NCBI GenBank assembly: GCA_017416535.1
Contig: JAFQCG010000001.1
Span: 823,013-887,012, forward strand
Direction of reading: 5' to 3'
Source of the DNA: Bacilli bacterium
Lineage (GTDB): Bacteria > Bacillota_I > Bacilli_A > RF39 > UBA660
Length of the DNA stretch: 64,000 nt
The notes under the pieces are model-generated. The model was not told where the DNA came from. It did no database searches and was given only the letters and a program-made list of their open reading frames with translations. The translations under genes and the position numbers were made by a program. Shown piece by piece: positions 7,888 through 17,596 of this stretch (positions are counted from its first letter, which is position 1; the number at the start of each line of letters is the position of its first letter).

Positions 7888-9343
7888 TTTTATCATATAA
7901 GTTACTTGTTGCAAATGTTGCATCACAAGTTAATTTTATTTTTAATTCTTTAAGTGCTTTTAAATCACCATTTGTAATTATGTGTGATGAATGTGCATCA
8001 CAATCTTTTAACTTATCTAGTTGTTTAATAGCATCTTTTACAGTTGGATTTGTTACTGAACAAATACTTAATGCTATTAATACTTCTTGTAGTTGAAGTG
8101 GTTTATTATTTTTTAGTTTTAACATTGGTTCTAAGATAGTTGGACTTAGTAAGTCGATACTATCTGGAATTTTACTTAAATGTTTAATGGCATTTATTAT
8201 TAATGCGCTTGGAGCACTTAATATTTTTGATGCTTTACCAGTAATAATTTTATTTTTTATTTGAATGGCTACTACTTGTGTTTTTTCAAGTTCTGCTTTT
8301 TTTAATGCTGCTTGACGTGGTTTAATTAGATTTTCATCTATTTCTAATTCATTCATTAATATTTTTATTTTTTCTGGTACTTCTATATCTACTGTTCCTA
8401 ATTTATAATTGTTCATTTCTTGGAAGTATCTTCTTACTATTTCTTTTTTAGCAGCTTCTTGAACTATTTTATCGTTAGTAATACAATGACCTACCATATT
8501 AACTCCCATATCAGTAGGTGAGTTATAAATGTTTTTATTATTAATTTTATATAGGATTGCTTTTAATAATGGGAATTGTTCCAGGTCGCGATTATAATTT
8601 ACTGCTGGTTCGTTATATGCTGATAGGTGGAATGAATCGATCATATTAACGTCTTTTAGATCGGCTGTTGCTGCTTCATAAGCTAGGTTTACTGGATGTT
8701 TTAAGTCTAAGTTCCATACTGGGAATGTTTCGAATTTTGCATATCCAGCATTAATTCCACGTTTTTGTTCATGATATAGTTGAGATAGACAAGTTGCTAG
8801 TTTTCCACTTCCTGGTCCTGGAGCGTTAACTAAAACAAGTTTTTTTGTTGTTTCAATGTATGAGTTTGCTCCATATCCTTCTTCAGAAACAATAGTATTT
8901 ATATCAAGAGGATATCCTTTTGTAAATCTATGAATATAAGTCTTAATATTATTTCTTTCTAATTTTTTTAAGAATGCATCTACACTTGGTTGATTTTTAT
9001 ATAATGTGACAACAACACTATTAATAGTAAATCCAAGTGCTCGTAAATTATCAATTAAGCGCATAACTTCTATATCGTACGTAATACCGTGTTCTGCACG
9101 AACTTTATTTTTTTCGATATCTCCGGCGTTAATACAAAAAATAATTTCAAGGTCATTTTTTAGTTCCTTTAACATTTGAATTTTAGCATCACTTTGAAAT
9201 CCTGGTAATACACGACTTGCATGAGAGTCGTCAAAGAGTTTTCCTCCGATCTCTAAGTATAATTTATCAAACATTTTGATTCTTTCTTTTATTTTCTTGC
9301 TTTGTAGTTTTATATATTTTTTATTATCAAATCCAGTTCTCAT
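7883..9343 (-). CDS. DUF1846 (UPF0371) family protein
   Basis: A 486-residue protein that matches DUF1846 over its whole length: the start GFDNKKYIKLQSKKIKERI, then KLYLEIGGKLFDDSHASRVLPG, the glycine-rich NAPGPGSGKLATCLSQ segment that looks like a nucleotide or phosphate loop, and PTDMGVNMVGHCI in the second half. Family size is about 490-500 residues. Structures of members exist, but no biochemical role is established to my knowledge. It has a good GGGAGGTG site and stands as a single minus-strand gene. Confidence 0.9.
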   Translation of the reverse strand: MRTGFDNKKYIKLQSKKIKERIKMFDKLYLEIGGKLFDDSHASRVLPGFQSDAKIQMLKELKNDLEIIFCINAGDIEKNKVRAEHGITYDIEVMRLIDNLRALGFTINSVVVTLYKNQPSVDAFLKKLERNNIKTYIHRFTKGYPLDINTIVSEEGYGANSYIETTKKLVLVNAPGPGSGKLATCLSQLYHEQKRGINAGYAKFETFPVWNLDLKHPVNLAYEAATADLKDVNMIDSFHLSAYNEPAVNYNRDLEQFPLLKAILYKINNKNIYNSPTDMGVNMVGHCITNDKIVQEAAKKEIVRRYFQEMNNYKLGTVDIEVPEKIKILMNELEIDENLIKPRQAALKKAELEKTQVVAIQIKNKIITGKASKILSAPSALIINAIKHLSKIPDSIDLLSPTILEPMLKLKNNKPLQLQEVLIALSICSVTNPTVKDAIKQLDKLKDCDAHSSHIITNGDLKALKELKIKLTCDATFATSNLYDKN

Positions 9344-9498
9344 TTGACACCTCCCTATACCTTACATAATAATCGTACCACTTATTTTGTAATTTTAGAA
9401 GAAATTAGTGAAATTTTACGTATAATTTTTTTAGATACTTGAAATTACAATTTTAATTTATGTATAATTTTAATAATGGTTGGGAGGTTATTAAAACT

Positions 9499-10419
9499 AT
9501 GGAAAAGAGAATGGATGGAACATTTGTAAGTAATGTGTTGTATGAGGAGTTAAATAAATATTTAGAAGAAAAGGGTAAAAGTAATGATTACTATGATAGA
9601 ATCAGACCTAAAGTAAAAATAATTTCTGTAGGTGATGATTTTGGCAGTCAAATGTATGGGAAGATGAAGAAAAAGAAATTGTCTGAAATTGTTGGATATA
9701 CAGTTGATGCTGAACATTGTGATTTTTTATCTGCAGGTGATTTAATGCTTACTATTGAAAATGCTAATAGAGATGGAATGATTGATGGTATTATGCTTCA
9801 ACTTCCTCTTCCTAAAGATTTGGCTAAATATGAAAGAATGATTTTAGATACTATTGATCTTAAAAAGGATGTTGATGGTTTAACTAGTGGTTCTTTAGGC
9901 AAATTGATGGTAGGAAGTAGTTCTTTAGAATCGTGTACTCCTAAAGGTATTATTACATTACTTAAGGTGTATGGCATTGATTTACTTGGAAAAAATGTAT
10001 GTATTATTAATAGAAGTAATATAGTTGGTAAACCTCTTGGACAAATGTTTTTAAGAGAAAATTCTACTCCTGTAATATGTCATTCTAAGACAAAAAATTT
10101 GAAAGAGATTTCTAAAGGTGCTGATATTGTTGTTGCAGCAATGAATAAACAAGAAATGCTAGATGATAATTATATTAAAGATGGTGCTGTTGTAATTGAT
10201 GTTGGAGTTCATAAAAATAGTGAAGGGAAAACTGTTGGTGATGTTAATTTTGATAGTGTTTATGATAAGTGTAGTTTGATTACTCCACCAACTGGTGGTG
10301 TTGGGCCAATGACTATTTGTATGCTTGCTTATAATGTGGCAAAAGCAAAGTATGGCGATGAAGTAGATCTTGTTTTAGATGTTGGTATTGAAAGAGCAAA
10401 AGCATTAATAAAAAAATAA
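9499..10419 (+). CDS. folD: Bifunctional methylenetetrahydrofolate dehydrogenase/cyclohydrolase
   Basis: A 306-residue FolD that interconverts 5,10-methylene-, methenyl- and 10-formyl-THF with NADP. Visible signatures are the catalytic Y-x3-K in SQMYGKMKKKK, DGIMLQLPLPKDL, the signature CIINRSNIVGKPLGQM, and the C-terminal PPTGGVGPMTICML. I chose the ATG at 9499 because GGGAGG lies at 9482-9487; the longer frame from 9460 would put this RBS inside the coding region. The enzyme supplies one-carbon units for purines and formyl-Met. It is monocistronic by context. Confidence 0.93.
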   Translation: MEKRMDGTFVSNVLYEELNKYLEEKGKSNDYYDRIRPKVKIISVGDDFGSQMYGKMKKKKLSEIVGYTVDAEHCDFLSAGDLMLTIENANRDGMIDGIMLQLPLPKDLAKYERMILDTIDLKKDVDGLTSGSLGKLMVGSSSLESCTPKGIITLLKVYGIDLLGKNVCIINRSNIVGKPLGQMFLRENSTPVICHSKTKNLKEISKGADIVVAAMNKQEMLDDNYIKDGAVVIDVGVHKNSEGKTVGDVNFDSVYDKCSLITPPTGGVGPMTICMLAYNVAKAKYGDEVDLVLDVGIERAKALIKK

Positions 10420-10517
10420 TGAATATATATTATGTGATTTTATGAAAAAAAATAATGATTTATTGAATAAAATATTTTATAGTGGTAAAATTCTAATGTA
10501 TGATATAGGAGGATATT

Positions 10518-13064
10518 ATGTTAGAAATAAAAAATATTAGTAAAGTATATATGACAGAGTCTTTTGATCAAAAAGCATTAGATAATGTTAGTATTAATTT
10601 TAGAGAAAATGAATTTGTTTCTATTTTAGGACCTTCTGGTAGTGGTAAGACAACACTTCTTAATATAGTTGGTGGGCTTGATAAGTATACAGCTGGTGAC
10701 TTAATTATTAATGGAGTTAGTACTAAAAAATATACTGATAGAGATTGGGATACATATAGAAATCATAGTATTGGTTTTGTATTTCAAAGTTATAATTTAA
10801 TTACTCATCAGTCTATATTATCTAATGTAGAACTTGCTCTTACACTTTCTGGAGTTTCTAAGAAAGAAAGAAGAAAAAAGGCAGAAGCTGCCTTAAAGAA
10901 AGTCGGATTGAAAGATCATATTTATAAAAGACCTAATCAACTTTCTGGTGGGCAAATGCAAAGAGTTGCTATTGCAAGAGCATTAGTTAATGATCCGGAT
11001 ATTGTTTTAGCAGATGAACCTACTGGAGCTCTTGATTCAAAAACTAGTGAACAAATAATGGATTTATTAAAAAAAGTTGCGAAAGATAGATTAGTTATTA
11101 TGGTTACTCATAATAGAGAGTTAGCTGAGGCATATTCTACACGTATAGTAGAACTTAAAGATGGTAAGGTACAAGGTGATACTAATCCATTTAAGGATAA
11201 GGATAAAAAAGTTGAGCAAGCTAAAAAAACAAAGAAAACTAATATGAGTTTTAGAACTGCACTTGGACTTTCTTTAAATAATTTAATGACTAAAAAAGGA
11301 AGAACTTTTTTAACTTCTTTTGCTGGTAGTATTGGAATTATTGGTATAGCATTAATTTTATCTTTATCTAGTGGTGTTCAAAACTATATTGATAGAGTTC
11401 AAGAAGAAACGCTTACTTCTTATCCGTTGACTGTTGATGCTGCTACTGTTGATATGACATCTATGATGACAGAAATGCAAGATAAGCAGGATAAAGAAAT
11501 TGAAAAGAGTAAAGGAAGTAATAAAGTTTATTCTAATAATACTATTGGTGATATGATGAGTATTATGAGTAGTAAGGTTAAAACAAATAATATTAAAGAT
11601 TTTATTAAATATATTGATGATGGTAAAAAACTTGAACCTTATACAACAGAAGTTAGTTATCAATATAATCTAAATTTACAAATATTTAAAAGTGATACAT
11701 CAAAAGGAGTTGTCCAAGTTCATCCTGATACAGTACTTAAAAGTATGGGTATGAGTGATCAAGAAGGATTAATGATGGGTGATGTATGGGTAGAAATGTT
11801 TGAAAATGAAGAAATGAATAATCAATTATATGAAGTTGTTTCTGGTAGAATGCCTAAAAAATATAATGAAGTTGTTCTTTTAATGGATGAAAATAATAGA
11901 GTAACAGATTATGTTTTATATGCTATTGGTTTAAAAGATCAAAAAGAACTTGAAACTATGATGAAAGATATAATGGAAGGTAAAGAAATAACTACTAAGG
12001 TAGAAAGTTATTCATATGATGAGATTTTAGATTTAGAATTTAAATATTTATTAAATACTGATTATTATGAAAAGGTTGGTAAGACTTGGGTTAATAAAAA
12101 AGAAGATGAGAAATTCTTAAAGAAAAAAGTTGATAAGGCAGAAACTTTAAAAGTAGTTGGAATTATTAAACCAAACGAAAATGCTACTATTTCTACTAAT
12201 CCTATGGGAGGAATTTTATATACTAAAGATTTAGAAACACACGTTATTAATAAAATAAATTCTGCTAGTATAGTTAAAGAACAAAAGAAAAATAAAAATG
12301 TTAATGTATTAACTGGTTTTAAATTTAGTGATGATGAATTTTCAATGGATGATTTAACTTACGAACAACAAATGTATTTAGCTAGTTTATCTCCAGAAGA
12401 AATGGCAAATTTAATTAATATGTATAAAGAACAAGAAAAAGCTACTTATGATTCTGTATTACGTGAGCTTGGTTCTATTAATTTAGAAGAACCAACATCA
12501 ATACATATTTATGCTAAAGATTTTGAGTCAAAAGATGAAATTAAAAATATAATTAATAAGTATAATGACAAATGTGAAAAAGCCGGTAAAGAAGAAAATG
12601 TTATTAATTATAGTGATATGGTTGGTTTACTAATGACAGGTATTACTGGAATTATAGATATTATTAGTTATGTTTTGATTAGTTTTGTATCTATTTCATT
12701 AGTAGTATCAAGTATAATGATAGGAATTATTACTTATATTTCTGTGTTAGAGAGAACTAAAGAAATTGGTATTTTAAGAGCTATTGGTGCTTCTAAGAAA
12801 GATGTATCTAGAGTATTTAATGCTGAGACATTAATTGTTGGATTAGGTGCTGGTTTATTAGGAGTATTAATTACAGTTTTATTAAATATTCCAATAAACA
12901 TTATTATTAAGTCTTTAACAGATGTTAGTGGTATTAGTAAGTTACCATTAGGAGGAGCAATTATACTTGTTGTAATTAGTACTTTACTTACAATGATTGC
13001 AGGATTAATTCCAGCAAAAGTTGCTTCTAAGAAAGATCCTGTTGAAGCACTTAGAACAGAATAA
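10518..13064 (+). CDS. ABC transporter, fused ATPase and FtsX/MacB-like permease
   Basis: An 848-residue fusion. The N-terminal 220 residues form an ATPase of the MacB/LolD type: Walker [13 protein letters not shown], signature LSGGQMQR, Walker [15 protein letters not shown] basic linker follows, then a FtsX-type permease with one helix at about 265-285, a large extracytoplasmic region of roughly 400 residues, and three helices near the C-terminus containing the typical [12 protein letters not shown] and [15 protein letters not shown] motifs. Such mechanotransmission ABC proteins move peptides, lipids or antimicrobials or regulate wall hydrolases rather than act as channels. The substrate is unknown. 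It has an AGGAGG site and a strong terminator. Confidence 0.9.
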   Translation: MLEIKNISKVYMTESFDQKALDNVSINFRENEFVSILGPSGSGKTTLLNIVGGLDKYTAGDLIINGVSTKKYTDRDWDTYRNHSIGFVFQSYNLITHQSILSNVELALTLSGVSKKERRKKAEAALKKVGLKDHIYKRPNQLSGGQMQRVAIARALVNDPDIVLADEPTGALDSKTSEQIMDLLKKVAKDRLVIMVTHNRELAEAYSTRIVELKDGKVQGDTNPFKDKDKKVEQAKKTKKTNMSFRTALGLSLNNLMTKKGRTFLTSFAGSIGIIGIALILSLSSGVQNYIDRVQEETLTSYPLTVDAATVDMTSMMTEMQDKQDKEIEKSKGSNKVYSNNTIGDMMSIMSSKVKTNNIKDFIKYIDDGKKLEPYTTEVSYQYNLNLQIFKSDTSKGVVQVHPDTVLKSMGMSDQEGLMMGDVWVEMFENEEMNNQLYEVVSGRMPKKYNEVVLLMDENNRVTDYVLYAIGLKDQKELETMMKDIMEGKEITTKVESYSYDEILDLEFKYLLNTDYYEKVGKTWVNKKEDEKFLKKKVDKAETLKVVGIIKPNENATISTNPMGGILYTKDLETHVINKINSASIVKEQKKNKNVNVLTGFKFSDDEFSMDDLTYEQQMYLASLSPEEMANLINMYKEQEKATYDSVLRELGSINLEEPTSIHIYAKDFESKDEIKNIINKYNDKCEKAGKEENVINYSDMVGLLMTGITGIIDIISYVLISFVSISLVVSSIMIGIITYISVLERTKEIGILRAIGASKKDVSRVFNAETLIVGLGAGLLGVLITVLLNIPINIIIKSLTDVSGISKLPLGGAIILVVISTLLTMIAGLIPAKVASKKDPVEALRTE

Positions 13065-13068
13065 TTTG

Positions 13069-13098
13069 AAGTATCTAGGAAGCTAGATACTTTTTTAT
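13069..13098 (+). terminator. Intrinsic terminator after the fused ABC gene
   Basis: A perfect 10-bp stem, AAGTATCTAG (13069-13078) with CTAGATACTT (13083-13092), loop GAAG, then TTTTT. Confidence 0.9.
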
Positions 13099-13126
13099 GG
13101 TATAATTTTTTTAGGATGGTGATTTT

Positions 13127-13930
13127 ATGTATAGAGAATATTTGGATTTTTCGATTAGTATTGCGATGGAAGCTAAAAAGATAAATGAAAAATATTTTAA
13201 TAAAGCAATGGAATCTGGATATAAAAATGATAAGACTATTGTGACTATTGCTGATAAGGAAATAAATGATTATTTAATTAAAAGAGTTAAAGAAGTTTAT
13301 CCTACACATGCAGTTGATGGAGAAGAAGAAAAGTTTGGAGATAGTTCATATAAATGGGTGTGTGATCCGGTTGATGGAACTGCTATGTTTGCTAGAGGGA
13401 TTCCTACTTCTTGTTTTTCTCTTGCTTTAGTTATTGATGGTGTTCCTACTATTGGTGTTGTATATGATGTATTTACTGATAGTTTATATACTGCAATTAA
13501 AGGGGAAGGTGCATATTGTAATGGTAATAAAATTCATGTTTCAGATATTCAACTTGATGATATGAGAAGTGTTTGTCACTATGATATGTGGCCTAGTGCT
13601 AAATATAATATTTTTGATGTTATAAAGGAACTTGGAAAGAAAAGTTACTTTGTTAGTATTGGAAGTATTATTCGTGCAAGTGTTTGTGTTGCAAGTGGCG
13701 AGTTTGTAGCTTGTATTTTTCCTGGTACAGTGGGTAAAAATTGCGATATAGCAGCGGTTAAAGTGATAGTTGAAGAAGCTGGTGGTAAAGTAACTAATTT
13801 CTTTAATAAAGAAGATAGATATGATAAGGATATAAATGGTGCTGTTATTTCAAATGGTATAGTTCATGAAGAAATAATAAATGAGTTAGTTAAATCAGGT
13901 AATATATATAATGACGTTAGTCAAATTTGA
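13127..13930 (+). CDS. Inositol-monophosphatase-family phosphatase
   Basis: A 267-residue Mg-dependent, Li-sensitive-type phosphatase. The metal motifs are in order: the acidic GEEE (about residue 65), WVCDPVDGTAMFARG (about 81-95; usual form WxIDPLDGT), and GKNCDIAAVKVIVEEAGG near residue 210 (usual form WDxAAG, here Cys-Asp-Ile). Members act on inositol phosphates, histidinol phosphate or nucleotide 3'-phosphates (CysQ), and the substrate is not clear here. The ATG has GGTGAT 3 bp upstream. No neighbouring pathway genes help. Confidence 0.85.
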   Translation: MYREYLDFSISIAMEAKKINEKYFNKAMESGYKNDKTIVTIADKEINDYLIKRVKEVYPTHAVDGEEEKFGDSSYKWVCDPVDGTAMFARGIPTSCFSLALVIDGVPTIGVVYDVFTDSLYTAIKGEGAYCNGNKIHVSDIQLDDMRSVCHYDMWPSAKYNIFDVIKELGKKSYFVSIGSIIRASVCVASGEFVACIFPGTVGKNCDIAAVKVIVEEAGGKVTNFFNKEDRYDKDINGAVISNGIVHEEIINELVKSGNIYNDVSQI

Positions 13931-13998
13931 TATTTAAAATTTATAATGATAAAATGTTTCTTGTAACTATAAAATAGTAATATAGAGGAGTGTAAAAA

Positions 13999-15768
13999 AT
14001 GCTAAGAATTAAGGATTTAATTACAAAGATGTTTAAACAAAGTAGTGATACTCAACCTTGGTCTAATTATTATTTAGAAGAACAAAGAGATATCAAATAT
14101 ACTGATAAAAATATATATGAATATATGGTTGAATGTGTTGGACAAGATACTGATTTATTTGCTTTGAATTATTTTGGTACTCGTATGACATTTAGTGAAA
14201 TGTTTGAGAAAATTGATATTGCTGCTAAAGCATTTAGATCTATTGGTGTTAAAGAAGGGGATATTGTAACTATTTGTGTTCCTAATACACCTGAGGCATT
14301 AATTAGTTTTTATGCGGTTAATAAGATTGGTGCTGTTGCTGATATGATTCATCCACTTTCTGCTGGAAATGAAATTAAATATTATTTAAATGAATCAAAA
14401 TCTAGAGTATTAGTTTTATTTGATGGTGCTTATAGTAAAGTAGAAGATATATTAGATGATACTTTAGTGCATAAAACTATTATTGTTTCACCAAAGGATT
14501 CTATGCCAAAAGGACTTTCTGTAGGATATACAATTACTCGTGGATGGAAGACTAAGAAACCTAGATTTAATGATAGCGATTTTATGAATTGGGGATCATT
14601 TATGCTTAAAGGTATGATGTATAGCAAAACATATACTTCTAAGATGAAAAGCGAAGATTTAGCTGTTATCCTTCATAGTGGTGGAACAACTGGTAAACCT
14701 AAAGGTATTATGTTATCTAACTTTAATTTTAATGCTGAATGTCAACAAGCGGGACTTGTTTTACCAAGTATTAAACCTAAAGAAAAAATTATGACAATAT
14801 TGCCTAACTTCCACGGATTTGGATTATGTGTTTCAATGCATGCACCTTTATGTTTGAGAATGGAAGTAATTTTAATTCCAGAATTTGAAGCTAAGAGATT
14901 TCATAAAACTATTCAAAAGTATAGACCTAATGCATTAGTTGGTGTTCCTACATTATGGGAAGCTATGCTAAGTAATAAGAGATTTGATGATGTTGATTTA
15001 TCGGACTTAAAATATATGGTTAGTGGTGGAGATACTATGACTAATGGTATGGAAGATAAAATTAATAATTTCTTACATACACATGGCACTAAGATCAATA
15101 TTTCTAAAGGTTATGGTATGACTGAAGCTGTTGCGGCTGTTGCATTTACTTTTGAAGGAACTAATGAACCAGGAGCAATTGGTATTCCAATGGTTGGTGC
15201 TGATATTAAGATTTGTAAAGTTGATACATGTGAAGAATTACCTTTAGGAGAAGAAGGAGAAATTTGTGTTAATAGTCCAACTATTATGATGGGATACTTT
15301 AATAATCAAGAAGAAACTGATAATATTATTAAAACTCATGAAGATGGTAAAAAATGGCTTCATACAGGTGATTTAGGATATATTACACCAGATGGAATTA
15401 TTTATTTTACTCAAAGATTAAAGAGAATGATTGTATCAAGTGGATTTAATGTTTATCCTGGACAAATAGAACAAGTAATAGAACAACATCCAGATGTAGC
15501 AAAATGTTGTGTTGTAGGTATTCCTCATCCGTATAAGATGCAAGTTGCAAAAGCATTTGTTGTACTAAAAGATGATGTAAAAGAAAGTTCTAAAATTAAG
15601 AAAGAATTAAAAGAACTTTGTAAAGAAAATTTGGCTGTTTATTCAGTTCCTAAGGAATTTGAATTTAGAGATAGTTTACCTAAAACGTTAATGAATAAAG
15701 TTGACTTTAAAAAGTTAGAAAAAGAAGAACAAGAAAAATATGATGAAAATAATAAAGTAAAAGAGTAG
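13999..15768 (+). CDS. AMP-forming acyl-CoA synthetase (fatty acid-CoA ligase type)
   Basis: A 589-residue adenylate-forming enzyme. It has the phosphate loop LHSGGTTGKPKG, the A5 motif KGYGMTEA, the A7 motif LHTGDLG, the hinge-loop RMIVSSGFNVYPGQIE, and the C-terminal catalytic lysine in LPKTLMNKVDFKK. This order identifies an acyl-CoA synthetase; sequence and size suggest a fatty-acid substrate, but a carboxylate of another kind is possible. It may activate exogenous fatty acids for membrane lipids. The GAGGAG site and a terminator that overlaps the stop codon mark a single-gene unit. Confidence 0.88.
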   Translation: MLRIKDLITKMFKQSSDTQPWSNYYLEEQRDIKYTDKNIYEYMVECVGQDTDLFALNYFGTRMTFSEMFEKIDIAAKAFRSIGVKEGDIVTICVPNTPEALISFYAVNKIGAVADMIHPLSAGNEIKYYLNESKSRVLVLFDGAYSKVEDILDDTLVHKTIIVSPKDSMPKGLSVGYTITRGWKTKKPRFNDSDFMNWGSFMLKGMMYSKTYTSKMKSEDLAVILHSGGTTGKPKGIMLSNFNFNAECQQAGLVLPSIKPKEKIMTILPNFHGFGLCVSMHAPLCLRMEVILIPEFEAKRFHKTIQKYRPNALVGVPTLWEAMLSNKRFDDVDLSDLKYMVSGGDTMTNGMEDKINNFLHTHGTKINISKGYGMTEAVAAVAFTFEGTNEPGAIGIPMVGADIKICKVDTCEELPLGEEGEICVNSPTIMMGYFNNQEETDNIIKTHEDGKKWLHTGDLGYITPDGIIYFTQRLKRMIVSSGFNVYPGQIEQVIEQHPDVAKCCVVGIPHPYKMQVAKAFVVLKDDVKESSKIKKELKELCKENLAVYSVPKEFEFRDSLPKTLMNKVDFKKLEKEEQEKYDENNKVKE

Positions 15769-15790
15769 TATTTAATACTACTTTTTTATT
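15764..15790 (+). terminator. Terminator overlapping the acyl-CoA synthetase stop codon
   Basis: An inverted repeat, AGTAGTATT (15764-15772) with AATACTACT (15774-15782), followed by TTTTTATTTTTTTT. The stop codon TAG lies inside the left arm. Confidence 0.8.
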
Positions 15791-15801
15791 TTTTTTGATA
15801 T

Positions 15802-15870
15802 TATAATAGTAAATGCAACCTATATTTTACAAATTTCCAAGTAAAGTTGGTGGAATGCAACCTATATTTT
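15802..15870 (+). promoter_or_regulatory. Promoter -10 and duplicated 17-bp box upstream of the XRE/membrane regulator
   Basis: TATAAT at 15802-15807 is followed by AATGCAACCTATATTTT at 15812-15828 and an identical copy at 15854-15870. The copies are 42 bp apart, close to four helical turns, so a protein could bind both on one DNA face. The next gene encodes an HTH regulator, so autoregulation is the simplest reading. Confidence 0.5.
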
Positions 15871-15901
15871 TCATAAAATTGTTAGTGAAAGAGGTGATTA
15901 T

Positions 15902-17533
15902 ATGAAATTTGGTGATAAGCTAATTCAACTTAGAAAGAAAAATGGTCTTTCTCAAGAAGAACTTGCTTCTAAACTAAATGTTTCAAGACAGTCAGTGTCT
16001 AAATGGGAAAGTAATAACACTTATCCTGAAACTGACAAAATAGTTCAAATATGTAATTTATTTGATTGCAGAATGGATGATCTTATTAATGATAAGATTA
16101 GCGACATTGAGCAAATTGATAGAAAGAATAAAAATAATTTGTTTTTAATTTTTGATTCCTTATTAGAATTTATTACAAAATCAATTAATATGTTTTCTAG
16201 TATGAAGTTTACTAGTTTTTTAAAATGTATTTTTGAACTTGGGCTATTAGTATTATTTTTATTTGTTTGTGGTTTAATTGTTTCTAATATTTGTGTTAAT
16301 ACACTTATGGATCTAGTTAGCTTTTTATCAAGAGGTATTTATTATTCGATATATAGTGTTGTTGAATCTATTATTGAAATTGTTTTGATATGCTTTTCTG
16401 GAATTGTAGTTATTCATGTGTTTAAAATTAGATATTTAGATTTTTATGATCAAGTAATTTCTGCAGCTGTAGAGGAAGATAATTCGATAGCTATTGATAT
16501 AAATGAAGAAAATATTAAAGATGATAAAAAAAAGAAAAACGAAAGATTATATTTTAATTATAATAAAGAACCTAAAATAATTATTAGGGATAAACATACG
16601 ACTTTTGCATTTTTAACAACTTTATCAAAAATAATTGTAGGTATTTTTAAAGCTTTTGTTTCAGTTATCAACTGTTGCTTTATTGGCACTTTGATATTAA
16701 TTGTTGCGCTACTTGTTGTGTCAATTTTTCTTAGCAAATATTCTATTCTTTTTGTAGGCACCGATATTTGTTTAATTGGATTTGGAGCATTAAATATAAT
16801 AATTATTATTTGTTTAACATATTTTGTTTTTAATAAGAAACTTAATTTTAAAAAGTATTTCTTTATTGCTTTAGTTTCTTTAATCGTTTCTGGTTTGGGA
16901 ATTGGAATTGGTGCAATTGGGGTTACAGAATTTAGTTTTAGAGATGATATTGATGGTATTAAAGGTGAAGATGTTTTTAAATATTTAGATCGCGAAGTTG
17001 TATCTAATTTAGTAATTGATGTTCATGATATAGAAGGATATACAATTAGAATTGATAATTCAATGTCTGATGATAAAATTAAAGTTATTGGAACTAATCA
17101 TGAAATGTTTTTTAAGAAGATTAATAGCTGGTCTAGTACTGAATATGGTATGAGAATATATAGTTTTCATAATTCATCATATTTAGAATTTAATGAGTTT
17201 ATTGATGTACTAATTAATGATTTAGAAAATAAAGTATTTAGAAGTTATTATTCTCCTGATGGGAAAGTAGAAGTTGTTTGTAATGAAAAGGTTGCAAAGA
17301 TGCTTATTAATAATGCTAAAAAGATATATTTAGTTGATTATGAAAAGACTAATTATGGTTATAAAATTAATAGTTATGAACAAAAAATTTATTTAGATTA
17401 TAATTGTGAAATGAAATATGATGCTAGAAATAATAAATATTCTTATGATGATTCGTGTATGTGTACAAAGGAAGTACGTATGAGTCCTGATGGAGAAATA
17501 ATTGATTTTGATTGTAAATATATAAGCGAGTGA
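15902..17533 (+). CDS. XRE-family HTH regulator fused to a multi-span membrane protein
   Basis: A 543-residue protein. Residues 1-65 are a classic HTH_3 domain (LIQLRKKNGLSQEELASKLN, then VSRQSVSKWESN). The rest has a pair of membrane helices near residues 107-165, a cytoplasmic charged stretch around 185-210, three helices at about 240-340, and a C-terminal soluble domain of about 180 residues, probably extracytoplasmic, rich in beta strands and ending with a Cys-containing DSCMCTKEV region. This looks like a one-component membrane sensor that carries its own DNA-binding domain. Two identical 17-bp boxes lie just upstream. The ATG has GGTGAT 3 bp before it. Confidence 0.75.
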   Translation: MKFGDKLIQLRKKNGLSQEELASKLNVSRQSVSKWESNNTYPETDKIVQICNLFDCRMDDLINDKISDIEQIDRKNKNNLFLIFDSLLEFITKSINMFSSMKFTSFLKCIFELGLLVLFLFVCGLIVSNICVNTLMDLVSFLSRGIYYSIYSVVESIIEIVLICFSGIVVIHVFKIRYLDFYDQVISAAVEEDNSIAIDINEENIKDDKKKKNERLYFNYNKEPKIIIRDKHTTFAFLTTLSKIIVGIFKAFVSVINCCFIGTLILIVALLVVSIFLSKYSILFVGTDICLIGFGALNIIIIICLTYFVFNKKLNFKKYFFIALVSLIVSGLGIGIGAIGVTEFSFRDDIDGIKGEDVFKYLDREVVSNLVIDVHDIEGYTIRIDNSMSDDKIKVIGTNHEMFFKKINSWSSTEYGMRIYSFHNSSYLEFNEFIDVLINDLENKVFRSYYSPDGKVEVVCNEKVAKMLINNAKKIYLVDYEKTNYGYKINSYEQKIYLDYNCEMKYDARNNKYSYDDSCMCTKEVRMSPDGEIIDFDCKYISE

Positions 17534-17546
17534 GCTCGCTTTTTCT
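17524..17546 (+). terminator. Terminator containing the stop codon of the regulator gene
   Basis: Stem AAGCGAG (17524-17530) with CTCGCTT (17535-17541), loop TGAG that holds the TGA stop, then TTTCTTTT. Confidence 0.85.
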
Positions 17547-17596
17547 TTTATTTGTAAATGTTTTAGTGTATAATAAATAACATTGGGAGGGTTACT

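Noticed and set aside
9361-9498. Riboswitch upstream of folD
   Set aside because: No conserved motif (THF, purine or other) and no terminator-like hairpin could be recognised.
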